Source of the DNA: Letharia columbiana
Lineage: Eukaryota; Ascomycota; Lecanoromycetes; Lecanorales; Parmeliaceae
Length of the DNA stretch: 64,000 nucleotides
Assembly: GCF_014066305.1 (NCBI RefSeq)
Contig: NW_023501050.1
Span: 310,001 to 374,000 of the forward strand
Direction of reading: 5' to 3'
This document shows, one piece after another, positions 1 to 10,233 of this stretch. Every line of letters begins with the position of its first letter. Within the stretch, counting starts at the first letter, position 1. A program made the translations under genes and the position numbers. The notes under the pieces are model-generated. The model was not told the DNA's origin. It saw only the letters and a list, made by a program, of their open reading frames with translations, and made no database searches.

Positions 1-379
1 CGCGCTAGTAGCGGTTGTCTTATGCCCTAAGCGTTCATTACGCCCGTTCCAGCTAAGCCGAGTTTAGGTGTAAGTGCTCAGCCCTATGAAACTGCAACCG
101 ATGTCTGAGATCCCAATCAAGGAACCATGGAGAGCGGTCGGTCACAAGAGAAGAAAGCCTGCATGAACTCGTCTATCACATCATTCTTGTCATCAGGTTT
201 GCTGTCAAGTGTTGCAAGAGTCCTTATGCTTTTATATCACCTCTGGTCAGCGTGCTCTACGTAGTCCTTAGTCGATTGTTCAAACACGAATACCATACTA
301 TAAAATGACACCCGCGACCCCGGAGCTCCTCGCCCTTCGTCTCCCTGGAATTACCACAGTTCCCAACACTGTTCCACAG
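1..379. other. No gene recognised
   Basis: I see no convincing reading frame, RNA or repeat here. It lies downstream of the decayed minus-strand gene that follows. Confidence 0.4.
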
Positions 380-2600
380 TCAGAAATGTCCCGTTAGATT
401 GATGCTGCTGTTAGCGCTCGCTCGGTGGTATTTGGTCAATTTCCATCCGTGGCACGGTTCTGCTCCTCCAGAATGGTAAGTACGCCTTATGGCTGAGACT
501 GACCACAGCTCACTGCATAAAAATCCTTCCATGTCCTCTTCAATCTTGGTATTCTCTTTGAAAAGTTGGCGAATCTGGATGAGCTTTGGATTGATGGGAT
601 CGATAGTATCCACATCGCGCTCCCTCATTGGAATCATGTTAAGAGTGCCTGCTGGCATGAACTTGATCATTTCTCGTTCATTTTGGTATCCTGTAGAAGC
701 CTAAACTGCAGGTGATATCACAAGAGGGTTCCGAACATACATTCGTTGCAGACAAGTTCTTTATCTCTTGCCATTTTCTGGAACTGGTCTTGATACTTTG
801 TGTCCTCTTTCAGTTGGCCTTCCAAGTCTCCATCGTTCCGCTGGTTGCGAAATATCAAAGCTTTCAGTTGGCTTTCCATGAATCCTGGTGTAATATCGTC
901 GTAAAGATGATACGCATGCTCGTTGTGATTTAACGCGTTCAATGAAGACGTGGTCGTACCAGATACGGCAATTGCTGGGAATTTCAATGAGGTCCACTCT
1001 TGGGGAGCTCATCGTTGAGGTTCCAATGGACTTGGTATTCGACATTCAGGGATTTGGACGCCTGATAGATCGCCTTGAACCTATACATAGCGCGGTCGAA
1101 ATCATAAGCCTCATCCCAAAAATTGACAAAGTTCGGAACATGAATTCATACTTTGATCAATGCAAGAGTATTTTTTCTCAGTCTCGTGAGTAATGAACTG
1201 TACTATTTCTATTGGATTCCCGCTGTCTGCGGGATTCGAGCCGCTTGGAAGGATGTACGAGGCTTGCCAATTTTGGTGGCAGGTGAGTCTTTTCCGCGTT
1301 CGTTACTTTCTGCTAAGTTGAGACCCTCATTATTAATACCGACTTGTCTAAGTTGATGCCTGTACACAGATGTGTCCGAATGTACTGAGTTGCTAATGAA
1401 ATCCTCAGCAATAGGAGGCAATTGTCGGCTGCCAAGGGACTTTTTAGAGCGAGTGATCATGTTATTTTCTATACTGACCAAGGCTACATTGATCCGGAAG
1501 GCAGATGCTATGGGAAGGTCGTTCGAAGCCGGGACGATCCGCTAATCATAAGCCTTCCCGTGAGTAACCCGAGTGCGGAAAATCCTATGCTCCTCGATGA
1601 CTTTGCAGTAGAGATAGTAAGTCTTTTGGTTATAGCTAATATACTCAAGCACCCTCGCCGCGTTGAAGCTTTTTCTTGGAGGACGCTCGAGCTGCATCGG
1701 CAGCTGCACCTCGGCATGTACGAAGCAAGGCTGTGCCAATCTGATATTGCACGCTTTCCGCTGGCGCGCCTTTAGCGTTTTGAATTACGCCGAAATTGAT
1801 GGCAGGGAATAGGACAATTGATGAGCCACTTCCTCGAGGACACCCGCATCGTTGGCTACAATGTTTACCTTTTTGAAGATCGCAAAGTGCCAAGCGCCTT
1901 CAATGATAGTCTCATAGGACACGCGAAGGTGGCCAAGAAGCGTGATGCATTGCCACAGCTTCCGGGAAGCATCTTTTGCGGTTTCATCTAATTCTGACAT
2001 CGTACTCTTGTCAAACTGCAGCTCATACGCGGCATAGACGATCTCGTGCCACTGCTTCCCGACAGCTCCGATAGAAGAACGCAGTTCAAAGAGTCTGCGG
2101 AACCTTTGTTTTGTGGGGTATACGGTGTCAGTTGTTGTCATGTATGGCTCGAGACTTTGTGTGAGTCTCTGCCGATAGAACTCCAATCGCTTCTGATAGT
2201 ACTCAACTTATTTCTTGAGCGTAGCGTCCTTGGTGATATTTCGATGGCGACCATTAGCCATAATGGCTCTCACCCAGATTGGAAGTACGTGCAACATCGA
2301 GCTATCAACCTCATCGAGCCCACCATTCTTGGCAACGTATATGGTTGCTTCATCGTCTCTTTCAACCATCGCGGCAGCATCAATGTGCTTGGCCTTCTCG
2401 CCTGGCGGTGGCTTTTCTCGGGACAGCGAGTTTGTCCAGGAAGGTCTCTTTCAGTTTCGCTTTCCCAGAAGCTCTGACTAAGTCTCTTGGAACATTGGTA
2501 TCGGCGTCAGAGCCGTCATCCACCCTATCGTGCTTCTCTTCCGTATTGCCTTTTCGTGAGCTGAGAGTCTGCTCTTTACCTACTACAGCCGACAAGCAAG
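380..2600 (-). pseudogene. Decayed deaminase-like protein (OTT_1508-type, tentative)
   Basis: Coding sequence reads on the minus strand but changes frame several times and carries stops. From about 2,400 down to 1,785 one frame reads through acidic and helical sequence containing VEYYQKRLEFYRQRL and GHLRVSYETIIEGAW, broken by a TAA at 2,208-2,210 where CAA (Gln) would fit. Around 1,720-1,540 a second frame has FVHAEVQL, then NQKTYYLYCKV and RVTHGKAYD. Fungal OTT_1508-like deaminases have an HAE zinc-ligand motif, a downstream CxxC in a CYLC context and a TRVTHGK-like segment. Here the HAE survives but the first cysteine of the pair reads as tyrosine, as expected from TGC to TAC. The stop after HGKAYD also fits a G-to-A or C-to-T change. 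The family assignment is by remembered motif. That it is a broken gene is clearer than which family it is. Confidence 0.55.
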
Positions 2601-2869
2601 AGCGAACATGAAAACGAGCTTCGTCGAGCTCGCAACGTGGGACTGTGGTTGTGGGTCCATTTAGGCCATAGCGTTGGTGGCTGTTTGATCAGCCGTTCCA
2701 TCTTTGCGATATGTATAGTAATTGAGTATTTTTATGCACTGCGTTGGTTTAATTTTTTTGAGATATATTGTTTTTATATATTGCGAAAATATTTGGTATT
2801 TGCATCGGCCATGAAGTTTGCATTCCAGCTATTTAGACCACTGGGTACATGATATTTACCTATTTCCCC
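2601..2869. other. Spacer before the minisatellite
   Basis: No gene is seen. The sequence is T-rich and grades into the simple CTATTT/AGCTATT-rich repeat that follows. Confidence 0.4.
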
Positions 2870-5030
2870 TATTGCCATCGGCCATGGCTACTAGCATTTC
2901 AGCATATGATTGTCGCATACCAGCTATTTGGCTATTGAGTACATAGATATTGCAGCTATTGCCATTAGCCAGCCAGCATTGGCTTAATTGAGCCATTCGC
3001 CATTTACAGCCGTAGGCCATGCGACCATGCCACTACCATTTATACAACTTCAATTCACCTATATATTACCAGCTATCGCAGTCATAAATTTCAGTCATTT
3101 GCACTAAGCCATACGGCTATAAGGATATAGCTATTATAGTATATGGTTTAGCCATTTCAGTAAGTGCTTCTGCATGCAGCTATTTGATATTTCATTATTT
3201 CAGCTATTAGCTATTGCAGTCTTTCTATTTGCTTTTAAGCTATTGCATGTTTTTTATATTGCAGTATTTGCTATTTGAGCTATTGAGCTTTGCAGCCATG
3301 TGGCTATTTCGCTATTTCAGCTATTTAGCTATTGAGCCATGTGGTATTTCAGTTTTCAGCTATTTGAGCTATGGCAGCCTGTGGTTTTGTATTTAGCTAT
3401 TGGATTATATTTCGTATTTTAGCTATTTGGGCTGTTGCAGCCATGTGGTTATTTGTATTTCATATTTGGTTTGAGCCTGTGGCTATTTCGTATTTCAGCT
3501 ATTTCGCTATTTGAGTATTCAGCCATTGATATTTCAGTCAATTTAGTATTTGGCTATTGCGCCATGCATAATTCAGCTATTTGGCTACTGCAGCCGTGGA
3601 TTCTCAGCTATTCCAGCTATTTGGGCTACCGCAGCCTTAATTCCCAGCCATTTCAGCTATTCGGCCTACCGCAACCATGGATTTCGCTATCACCTAAGTC
3701 CCACCATTTGCTATTCCTACCGCAGCCTTAGATGTCCCAGCCATTTCAGCTATTCGCTACCGCAACCATAATGTCCCAGCTATTTCAGCTAATCGGCTCC
3801 GCACTTGTCCAGTTATTTCAGCTACATGGGCTACCGCGCCATGGATATTTCAGCTATCCAGCTATTTGCTACCGCACCATAGATGCCTCTCATTTCAGTA
3901 TTTAGGCTATCGCAATCTAGGTATCTAGCTATCGCCATGAGACTCTCACTATTCCACCTATTTGGCTATCGGCTTTAATGTTCAGCTATCCAGCTTTTGG
4001 CTACCGCACCCTAATATCCAGCTATTTCACTAATCGGGCTACCGCACCATAAGGTCTAACTATTCCGCTATTTGGCTACCGCAGCCTGAGTCTCAACTAT
4101 TCCAACTATTTGGCTACCGCAGCTTAGAGATGTCTCAATTATTTCAGCTACTTGGGCTACCGCAGCCTTGGGATTCCCTACTCAGCTTCGCTACCGAGCC
4201 GTGGAGATGTTTCAGCTATTCCAACCATTTAGGCTATCGCAGCCACGGGATTCTCATATCGCGCCATGAGATGTCTCATTATTTCAGCTGTTTAGGCTAC
4301 CGCAGCCTGGGGATATTTCAGCTATCCCAGCTATTTGGCTACCGCAGCCATAAAGATATCTTAGTATTCCAGCATTTGGCTATCGCAGCCCTGGGGATGT
4401 CTCGTCACTCCAGCTATCGGGCTCCGCACCTGAATGTCTCGTTATTTCAGTATTTGGCTATCGCAGCCTGGGGATTTTCCTATTCCAGTATTTGGTACCG
4501 CGCCTGGAGATGTCTCAGTTATTTCAGCTGTTTACGCTACCGCAGCCTGGATGTTTCGCTATTCCCTTTTATCCCAGGGATATCTCAGCTATCCAGCCAT
4601 GGATATCTCAACTATTCCAACTAATTGGGCTATCGCAGCCATGGGACGTCTCAGTTATTTCGACATTTGGGCTACCGCAGCCATGGGGATAATTCAACTA
4701 TCCCAGCTATTTACGCTACCGCAGCCATGGGGATGTTTCAGCTATTCCAGCCATTTGGGCTATCGCAGCCACAGGGATATCTCAGCTATCGCAGCCATGG
4801 GGATATCTCAACTATTCCAACTAATTGGGCTATCGCACATGGGACGTCTCAGTTATTTCAGACATTTGGGCTCGGTGGGATAATTCAACTATCCAGCTAT
4901 TTAGGCTACCGCACATGGATATCTCAGTCCACTACCACAGCCATATTTCAGGCTACCGCAGCCATTGGATATCCTAGCTATTCCAGCCATTTGGACTATT
5001 ACATCGGGCATGACCATACGCGTCAAAGCC
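2870..5030. repeat. Degenerate ~44-bp minisatellite
   Basis: Imperfect tandem units dominated by GCTATTTGGCTACCGCAGCC and ATATCTCAGCTATTCCAGC. Two neighbouring units at about 4,670-4,760, each starting GCTACCGCAGCCATGGGGAT, are 44 bp long. The left part (2.9-3.5 kb) is more degenerate and AT-rich, the right part (4.1-5.0 kb) more regular. Reading frames of 100-160 codons arise because the array has few stops. Their peptides (SYSSHLGYRSHG-like) just repeat the unit and are not credible proteins. Confidence 0.85.
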
Positions 5031-5222
5031 TTACATCAGTGGAAGCCCCATCTGATACCGGCCATTAAACCCCACCTGATGCCAGCCATTGGTACATGAT
5101 GTCATCATTGGTCTTGATGTCATCATTGGTAATGTGGAACCCCACCTGATATAGTATTGGTATATAATGCCAGCCATTGGTACATCGGTGGAAGCCCCAC
5201 CTGATATCAGTCATTGGTATAA
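5031..5222. repeat. Short direct repeats, CCACCTGAT...CCATTGGTA type
   Basis: Units combining CCCCACCTGAT with CCAGCCATTGGTACAT recur at about 5,047, 5,071, 5,139 and 5,196. Two near-identical GATGTCATCATTGGT units sit at about 5,098-5,130. The block joins the 44-bp minisatellite to the 38-bp array. Confidence 0.7.
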
Positions 5223-5297
5223 ATCCTTCCCAAGGGCTGCAACTTTGTTAAGAGTCAGATTCCTACCGCCTTTTCGTCACTCACCCAGCCTACCTAC
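5223..5297 (+). repeat. Left copy of ~75-bp flanking direct repeat
   Basis: Contains AGTCAGATTCCTACCGCC at 5,253 and continues through TTTTCGTCACTCACCCAGCC. A near-identical copy lies at 5,586-5,665, so the pair brackets the 38-bp tandem array. Confidence 0.85.
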
Positions 5298-5301
5298 GAA
5301 T

Positions 5302-5535
5302 CAGTGACGCTTGCCTCTTAAGGCCGTTACCTGCAACATCAGTGACGCTTGCCTCTTAAGACCGTTACCTGCAACATCAGTAACGCTTGCCTCTTAAGGC
5401 CGTCACCTGCAACGTAACGCTTCCTCCTAAGCCGTACCTGCAACATCAGTAACGCTTGCCTCTTAAGGCCGTTACCTACAACATCAGTAACGCTTGCCTC
5501 TTAAAGCCGTCATCTCAACGTAACGCTTCCTCCTA
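5302..5535 (+). repeat. 38-bp tandem array
   Basis: Units begin CAGTGACGCTTGCCTCTTAA and end GTTACCTGCAACAT. Consecutive starts at 5,302, 5,340 and 5,378 give a 38-bp period. Later units are shortened, with AACGTAACGCTTCCTCCTAA variants. There is no repeat-spacer structure, so this is not a CRISPR array. Confidence 0.9.
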
Positions 5536-5585
5536 ACTCCCCAACCTCCCAGTCTACGTCACTTGGTTGAGATCTATTATTCAGC

Positions 5586-5665
5586 AGTCCTTCCGCAGAG
5601 GGGCTCAACTTGATATTAGGAGTCAGATTCCTACCGCCTTTTCGTCACTCACCCAGCCTATCTAC
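5586..5665 (+). repeat. Right copy of flanking direct repeat
   Basis: Second copy of the sequence at 5,223-5,297. The core AGTCAGATTCCTACCGCC starts at 5,621. Confidence 0.85.
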
Positions 5666-6179
5666 CATTCACTACGGCACCAGACCTTCCAGCCCGTCGC
5701 GTAGTGCTGCCGTCCCTACTGCTTGCTACGTAGGTACCGTCAGATCCTCCCGAGACCTTACCCTCTTGGACACGTTTGATTAGTTTTTAGCGCTGAGGGC
5801 CTTTTTCGACTATCTGTCGTCCAGATATCCAAAAGCTCTTAGCTGCCCCGTGTTATATGCAATCAATATTACATATTACTTGTGATGGTTGTTTTTATTT
5901 GTTTGGATACGGTTCGCCGTCCCAAGCATACAAGGTTTCCGTAGCTTTTGGGTGGATCGCTGGGGAAGGCATGGTGTTTTGACAGCGCATAGAATACAGG
6001 TCATAGATTCTCCTCCCCTATGCCCGCTGTGTGAGCTGAGGCGTGATTGCAATGGTCAAGACTCACAACAGACATCGAGTACAGAAATCGTGGTGCACAG
6101 GCTTGGAGAGTTTTGGGATCGAGGACTAGCCCTTTTTACCGATCTGTAACTCTGACTCGTAAGCCGTTCGGTCGGGACA
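5666..6179. other. No gene recognised
   Basis: Short frames only, none resembling a known protein. It probably includes the eroded 5' part of the surface-protein relic that follows. Confidence 0.4.
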
Positions 6180-7323
6180 AGCTGCTGCTGGTCCGTCTGC
6201 GCAATCAGGCATCTTCCCATTCGCAGGACCGCCCTGTACAGGCGACACCTCCTCCCGCTTCATCCTCGCCGGACAAACCCGCGCACCAAACGGTCCAGCA
6301 ATGACGACTTGCGGCACACCTATTAGTCTCAATGCTAACGCTACAGCTGCTATTATAGGCATCAGCACTTTCCCAAGAATCCACGGCCCTGCGATTGGTA
6401 ACCCTAATATAGCACCAGTGGTAACACAACAGACCCGCGTCCACTTTTGTCATCGACGATCAGATGATGACGCCCGGTGCCAGTCTCTTAGCGCACGGAA
6501 CGGGGATTACCTGTCCTGCGAGAGGAAGCGAGATGGTAATCGGTAGCAGGACGGGATCCTTATCTTTTGCTACCGTCACACCTCCCACAGTCGTGGCTCC
6601 TGTGTCCAAATGGGGCGGACCGGTGCGGATGCTTCATCGGATTTCGCCATCGATAGTCAGACCTTAAGACCCGGTGGCATCATCACGGCGCCTATCTCGT
6701 ATCCCTCTAGTAGCAGCCAAGTGTGGTAGAAAGGTAGCAGTACTCTTTCAGCATCCCTATGCTAATCATCACACCCGCTACTGCTGCTGCTGCCAATCTC
6801 TCATTAGACGGAAAATCATACACCGCCGACGCATCCAAAGACTTCATCATCGCCGGTCAGACTCTCGCACCAGATGGCACCATCGCCGTATCCGGCACGC
6901 CTCGTATCCCACGCTGCAGCCGGTACAGCCGTGGTCATCGGCGCGAGCACTGAAGCATTGTCCTACGCTACCATCACCGCAGCTGTACTCACAGTCGCGT
7001 TTGATGGAAGCAATTACACTGCCGAGGCGTCTATGGACTTCATCATAGACGGTCAGACTCTGTCACCTGGCGGTGTCATTACCGTATCTGGGACGCCGAC
7101 CTCGTATGCTGCGGCTGGGACGGGTGCGGGAGTTGGTACGAGTACGGAAGCTGTGGGTATTGGAGGGCTGATTGTGAGCGGGTTTGGTAGTGTTTCGGCG
7201 AGTACGAGGGTGGTTCGGTCTACTGGCGGCGCTGTGGAGGGAGGCAATTGGTTAGGAGTGGTTTTGGCAATTGCGCTGGGGGTATCACTATTTATGAGGA
7301 TACAGGCATTTGAAAACTCATAA
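6180..7323 (+). pseudogene. Decayed repeat-type cell-surface protein
   Basis: At least four degenerate copies of a Gly/Thr/Ser-rich unit can be read in shifting plus frames. Examples are CGTPISLNANATAAIIGIST near 6,310, GSEMVIGSRTGSLSFATVT near 6,525, SSDFAIDSQTLRPGGIIT near 6,635, and ASMDFIIDGQTLSPGGVITV followed by SGTPTSYAAAGTGAGVGTST at 7,030-7,150. This FxIDGQTLxPGGxITVSGTPxS...VIGxST pattern is common in long ascomycete wall-associated proteins. The last 450 bases are open and end in a hydrophobic stretch (NWLGVVLAIALGVSLFMRI, about 7,250-7,305) that could be a membrane or GPI-signal segment. Upstream, stops (for example after SSSSQVW at about 6,727) and frame changes break the gene. 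No complete frame or start is present. Confidence 0.7.
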
Positions 7324-7475
7324 GGTATGTTGCACGGAGATTTCCGAAACCTTGCATGATCCAAAATTGCGCAAAGAGATTACTCATATATGTGCATTAT
7401 AAGATTAGACATTGCCATAGCCTATGTTCTGCCGGTTATCATCCACCAATCGGCCATACCTGCAATTAAAGTCAG

Positions 7476-9281
7476 TCAAATTCTCCAGATGCAGATCCAG
7501 GAGACCCACTCTATCAACAACCTGAACAACCAGACCTCAAAGTCCTCATTTCTGAGCACTTTCCCCGCCCACTCCCTCCCCTGGATCGCCAATTTGGGCG
7601 CTTGTATCTTCCCATCCGGCTCACTGTTGAAATATCTCACGCTCTCCACATACTCATCCCCTTTCAAGCCCAAAGGTATGTAATGAACCCAAGGCCATAG
7701 CCACTCTTCATGCCACTCTCGAAACACCGCCATCTTATATACTAAACTCATACTCTTCAAAAAGGCGTAAAAGCGGCCGCTGAAGGCATTTCCATCAATA
7801 TCGAGGAGGTATTTGTACTGCCAGGCATCGTGCTGCTTATCTGGCTTAGTAATTTTGAAGAATTCTTTCTGGGCATCGCAATCTCCCGCGTCGCATTGGC
7901 CGACGTGGGCGAAGTGGACATCGATGAGGTCTTTGAAATCTGTTCTAGGTCTCTCTTTGAGCTTCCATTCGACGAAAGAACCTGGCTCGGGACTCTGGTT
8001 CTCCAGGACCATGGTATTATCTAAGGCATTGATCTTTTCGACGAATAGTTGACGGTGCTGGCGTCTCCAACCCCCGTTCCTGGAAAAGCCACCAGTTGTA
8101 GAGCCACGCCAGTAGAGCTTGTCTTTCTTGCTGTCCCAGGGATAATCCTCGCTCTGGTCGTAGGCTACTTTATTGGACCAGTACCATGGCGATGGGTACA
8201 GGATATCTTGAAAGCTGCTGATCTTGCTCTGAGAAAAGACGGGGAAGAGGTCATGGACGATGTTGAAAGCGTTTGGGCGGTTGAAGAAACCGTGGCGGTC
8301 TTTCAAAGAAGGCGACAAGCAGATGTCAGAGAATGCGGTCTTGTTAAAGATGAAGCCGAGCTGGGAAAAGGCGAAGGCACTGCTGTCGTCTTGTATACTT
8401 TCGTCTAAGGTTCGCGCGGGGCTTTCAGGCGAGCATGACATTCGAGAATTTGTCCAGGTGGGTTGATGAGCAAAAACATTAAATCTCGTAAACTTGACCT
8501 CGTTTGGCCTTGTACCATCATCCATATCCGCGGCTCGAGCTGACCATGAATTCTTCGGCATTTTATTTTGGAAGGCAGCAGGCATTGCCACGTCTTTTGC
8601 CGTGGTTACTAGCCTGCGCAAATCGTCATGTGGCACAACCACTCGCGGTTCGTCGTGGATGTTGAAAGGTAGATCCATGTCAGGCAGATATTGGACGAAG
8701 TCTTTGACCATACCCACGGTTGACTTTTGCTGCCATTCAGACCCGCCTGCCGCGCTAACGGCTTTTCCATTCCGTATGATTACACCCAGCAGCGCATTGT
8801 CGAAACCGAGTGCCTCACGTGCCCTTCCCCGAATGACGGATGGTTGTAGAGCCCAGAATGGCAGTAAAGAGTTGTAGATAGTGTCATATTCGTCGATCAA
8901 TGCCACATTCCTAGCTTTTGCGAATTCGTACCACTTATCGAAGTTCGGAGGCGGAGGTATTTGGTATCTCCGTCTGTACTCTGCGACAGCCTTCTCTAGG
9001 GTATCCGATTGCCTATTTATGACCTCGTTGAAAGCGTTCTCAGACCTTGTTATGAGCTGCCGTATGGGATGAGAGGCATCGGTCGAAGGGGGCAGAGCTG
9101 TTGTAAGCTCTGGGGGCGTAATGTCGATAGGGGCTGAAGGTCTGGATGTGCCTAGGAGGTAGAGCGTGGTGCCCACAAAAACGCACAGAACGAGGAACGT
9201 GGCCGCTTGTGGTCTTCTCATGGTCCTCCTGAGTTTTGATCTAGCATAGGTGCGGATCTCAAAGGATGAACGAGGTATCAT
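7476..9281 (-). CDS. CAP10-domain glycosyltransferase, family GT90
   Basis: Uninterrupted 601-residue frame from an ATG at 9,281. A basic N-terminus is followed by one membrane segment (about residues 24-45, AATFLVLCVFVGTTLYLLG), giving the type II Golgi topology expected of these enzymes. The C-terminal half carries CAP10 landmarks: FSQSKISSFQDILYPSPWYW, DKLYWRGSTTGGF, KYLLDIDGNAFSGRFYAFLK, SMSLVYKMAVFREWHEEWLWPWVHYIPL, and a final RNEDFEVWLFRLLIEWV. GT90 enzymes include the cryptococcal capsule protein Cap10/Cxt1 and animal POGLUT. The donor and acceptor cannot be read from sequence. The last few residues (WICIWRI) are shorter than in many relatives, so the extreme C-terminus may be altered or spliced. 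It is intact although both neighbours are pseudogenes. Confidence 0.9.
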   Translation of the reverse strand: MIPRSSFEIRTYARSKLRRTMRRPQAATFLVLCVFVGTTLYLLGTSRPSAPIDITPPELTTALPPSTDASHPIRQLITRSENAFNEVINRQSDTLEKAVAEYRRRYQIPPPPNFDKWYEFAKARNVALIDEYDTIYNSLLPFWALQPSVIRGRAREALGFDNALLGVIIRNGKAVSAAGGSEWQQKSTVGMVKDFVQYLPDMDLPFNIHDEPRVVVPHDDLRRLVTTAKDVAMPAAFQNKMPKNSWSARAADMDDGTRPNEVKFTRFNVFAHQPTWTNSRMSCSPESPARTLDESIQDDSSAFAFSQLGFIFNKTAFSDICLSPSLKDRHGFFNRPNAFNIVHDLFPVFSQSKISSFQDILYPSPWYWSNKVAYDQSEDYPWDSKKDKLYWRGSTTGGFSRNGGWRRQHRQLFVEKINALDNTMVLENQSPEPGSFVEWKLKERPRTDFKDLIDVHFAHVGQCDAGDCDAQKEFFKITKPDKQHDAWQYKYLLDIDGNAFSGRFYAFLKSMSLVYKMAVFREWHEEWLWPWVHYIPLGLKGDEYVESVRYFNSEPDGKIQAPKLAIQGREWAGKVLRNEDFEVWLFRLLIEWVSWICIWRI

Positions 9282-10233
9282 TGGCCGTTCATTGCCTGGG
9301 GTCAGAAGAGGAGGAAGAGCACTGGTATTGGGATTCTTAGGGTTTGTCTTGACTTTGACTGTCGTTACATGCCGTAGACGCTCCTCGTAGTCGCGGCCCA
9401 GCGCCGCTCAGAAGTTATATCTGGCCGTATCCGACTATCAGATATTTGTTTTCCCCATCTTGGAGGGTCGAAATTGTAAGCGCGCTTGGCGCCGTCTACT
9501 CGTGGACCCCTGCCATTGCCAAGCCCAAAGAGATGTACCCGCAAATCTACCGAAGTTGAGCCCGACCGCGGAAACCCTCCGCTCTATACGAGTACCCCCG
9601 ATACGGTAGGCCCGGACTGGGAATAGCGTCAGAGGACTGAGGCAATAAATGATCGTCTAATACGACTGTTGCTAGTAGTCTTAAATGGATGCAGGGTATC
9701 ATGGTCATTAGCAGCTTTAACCAAAGCGCCAATCGTAACATTTTCACAAGCCAGCTCCTCTGCGTCGATGCTGACGAGATTGATACTCTAAGCCGGCATA
9801 CGAAATTGTTCCCGGAGAACAAGAAGAGTCTTCGAATCCACCTACGGTAACCAAAAACCGGACTTCCATGGATTCGGCAGCACAAAGAGCATTCTAGATG
9901 AAAACGCGAACAGGGAAGAGTATTCTATGTCTTCCCTTCGTGCCATGCTCGGGCTGACCTGACAGTGTCAAGCAAATGGCCACAAGATGAGGTGGATGAC
10001 TTGGTAACAGTAACGGAGCGGGACTTGATGACGACCTGAGTGAGAACGAAACCAGGCATCTGATATTTGAGGAGACCAGGCTGGTCTTCATTCAGCAGTA
10101 TTACCCACTCGAGTTTTTGAACTCTCGTGCGACCTTGTTCTACGACCTTGACTCTAATAGACAACGCCCACCCAGCAATCAAGTAAGCTAAAGTTTAGGC
10201 CATTCTCATATGAACACTGGGTTCATCCCAGCT
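9282..10233. other. Gene-poor stretch
   Basis: No recognisable gene. It holds the region upstream of the GT90 gene and a short minus-strand frame (9,925-10,182, beginning MIAGWALSIRVKVVEQG) with no family resemblance that I can name. Confidence 0.4.

Noticed and set aside
4130..5068. Plus-strand frames of 147-164 codons in the repeat block
   Set aside because: Their peptides simply follow the 44-bp unit in all three frames; there is no domain, and conserved repeats with few stops explain them.
5302..5535. Possible CRISPR array
   Set aside because: Units are contiguous 38-bp tandem repeats without unique spacers, and the genome is eukaryotic.
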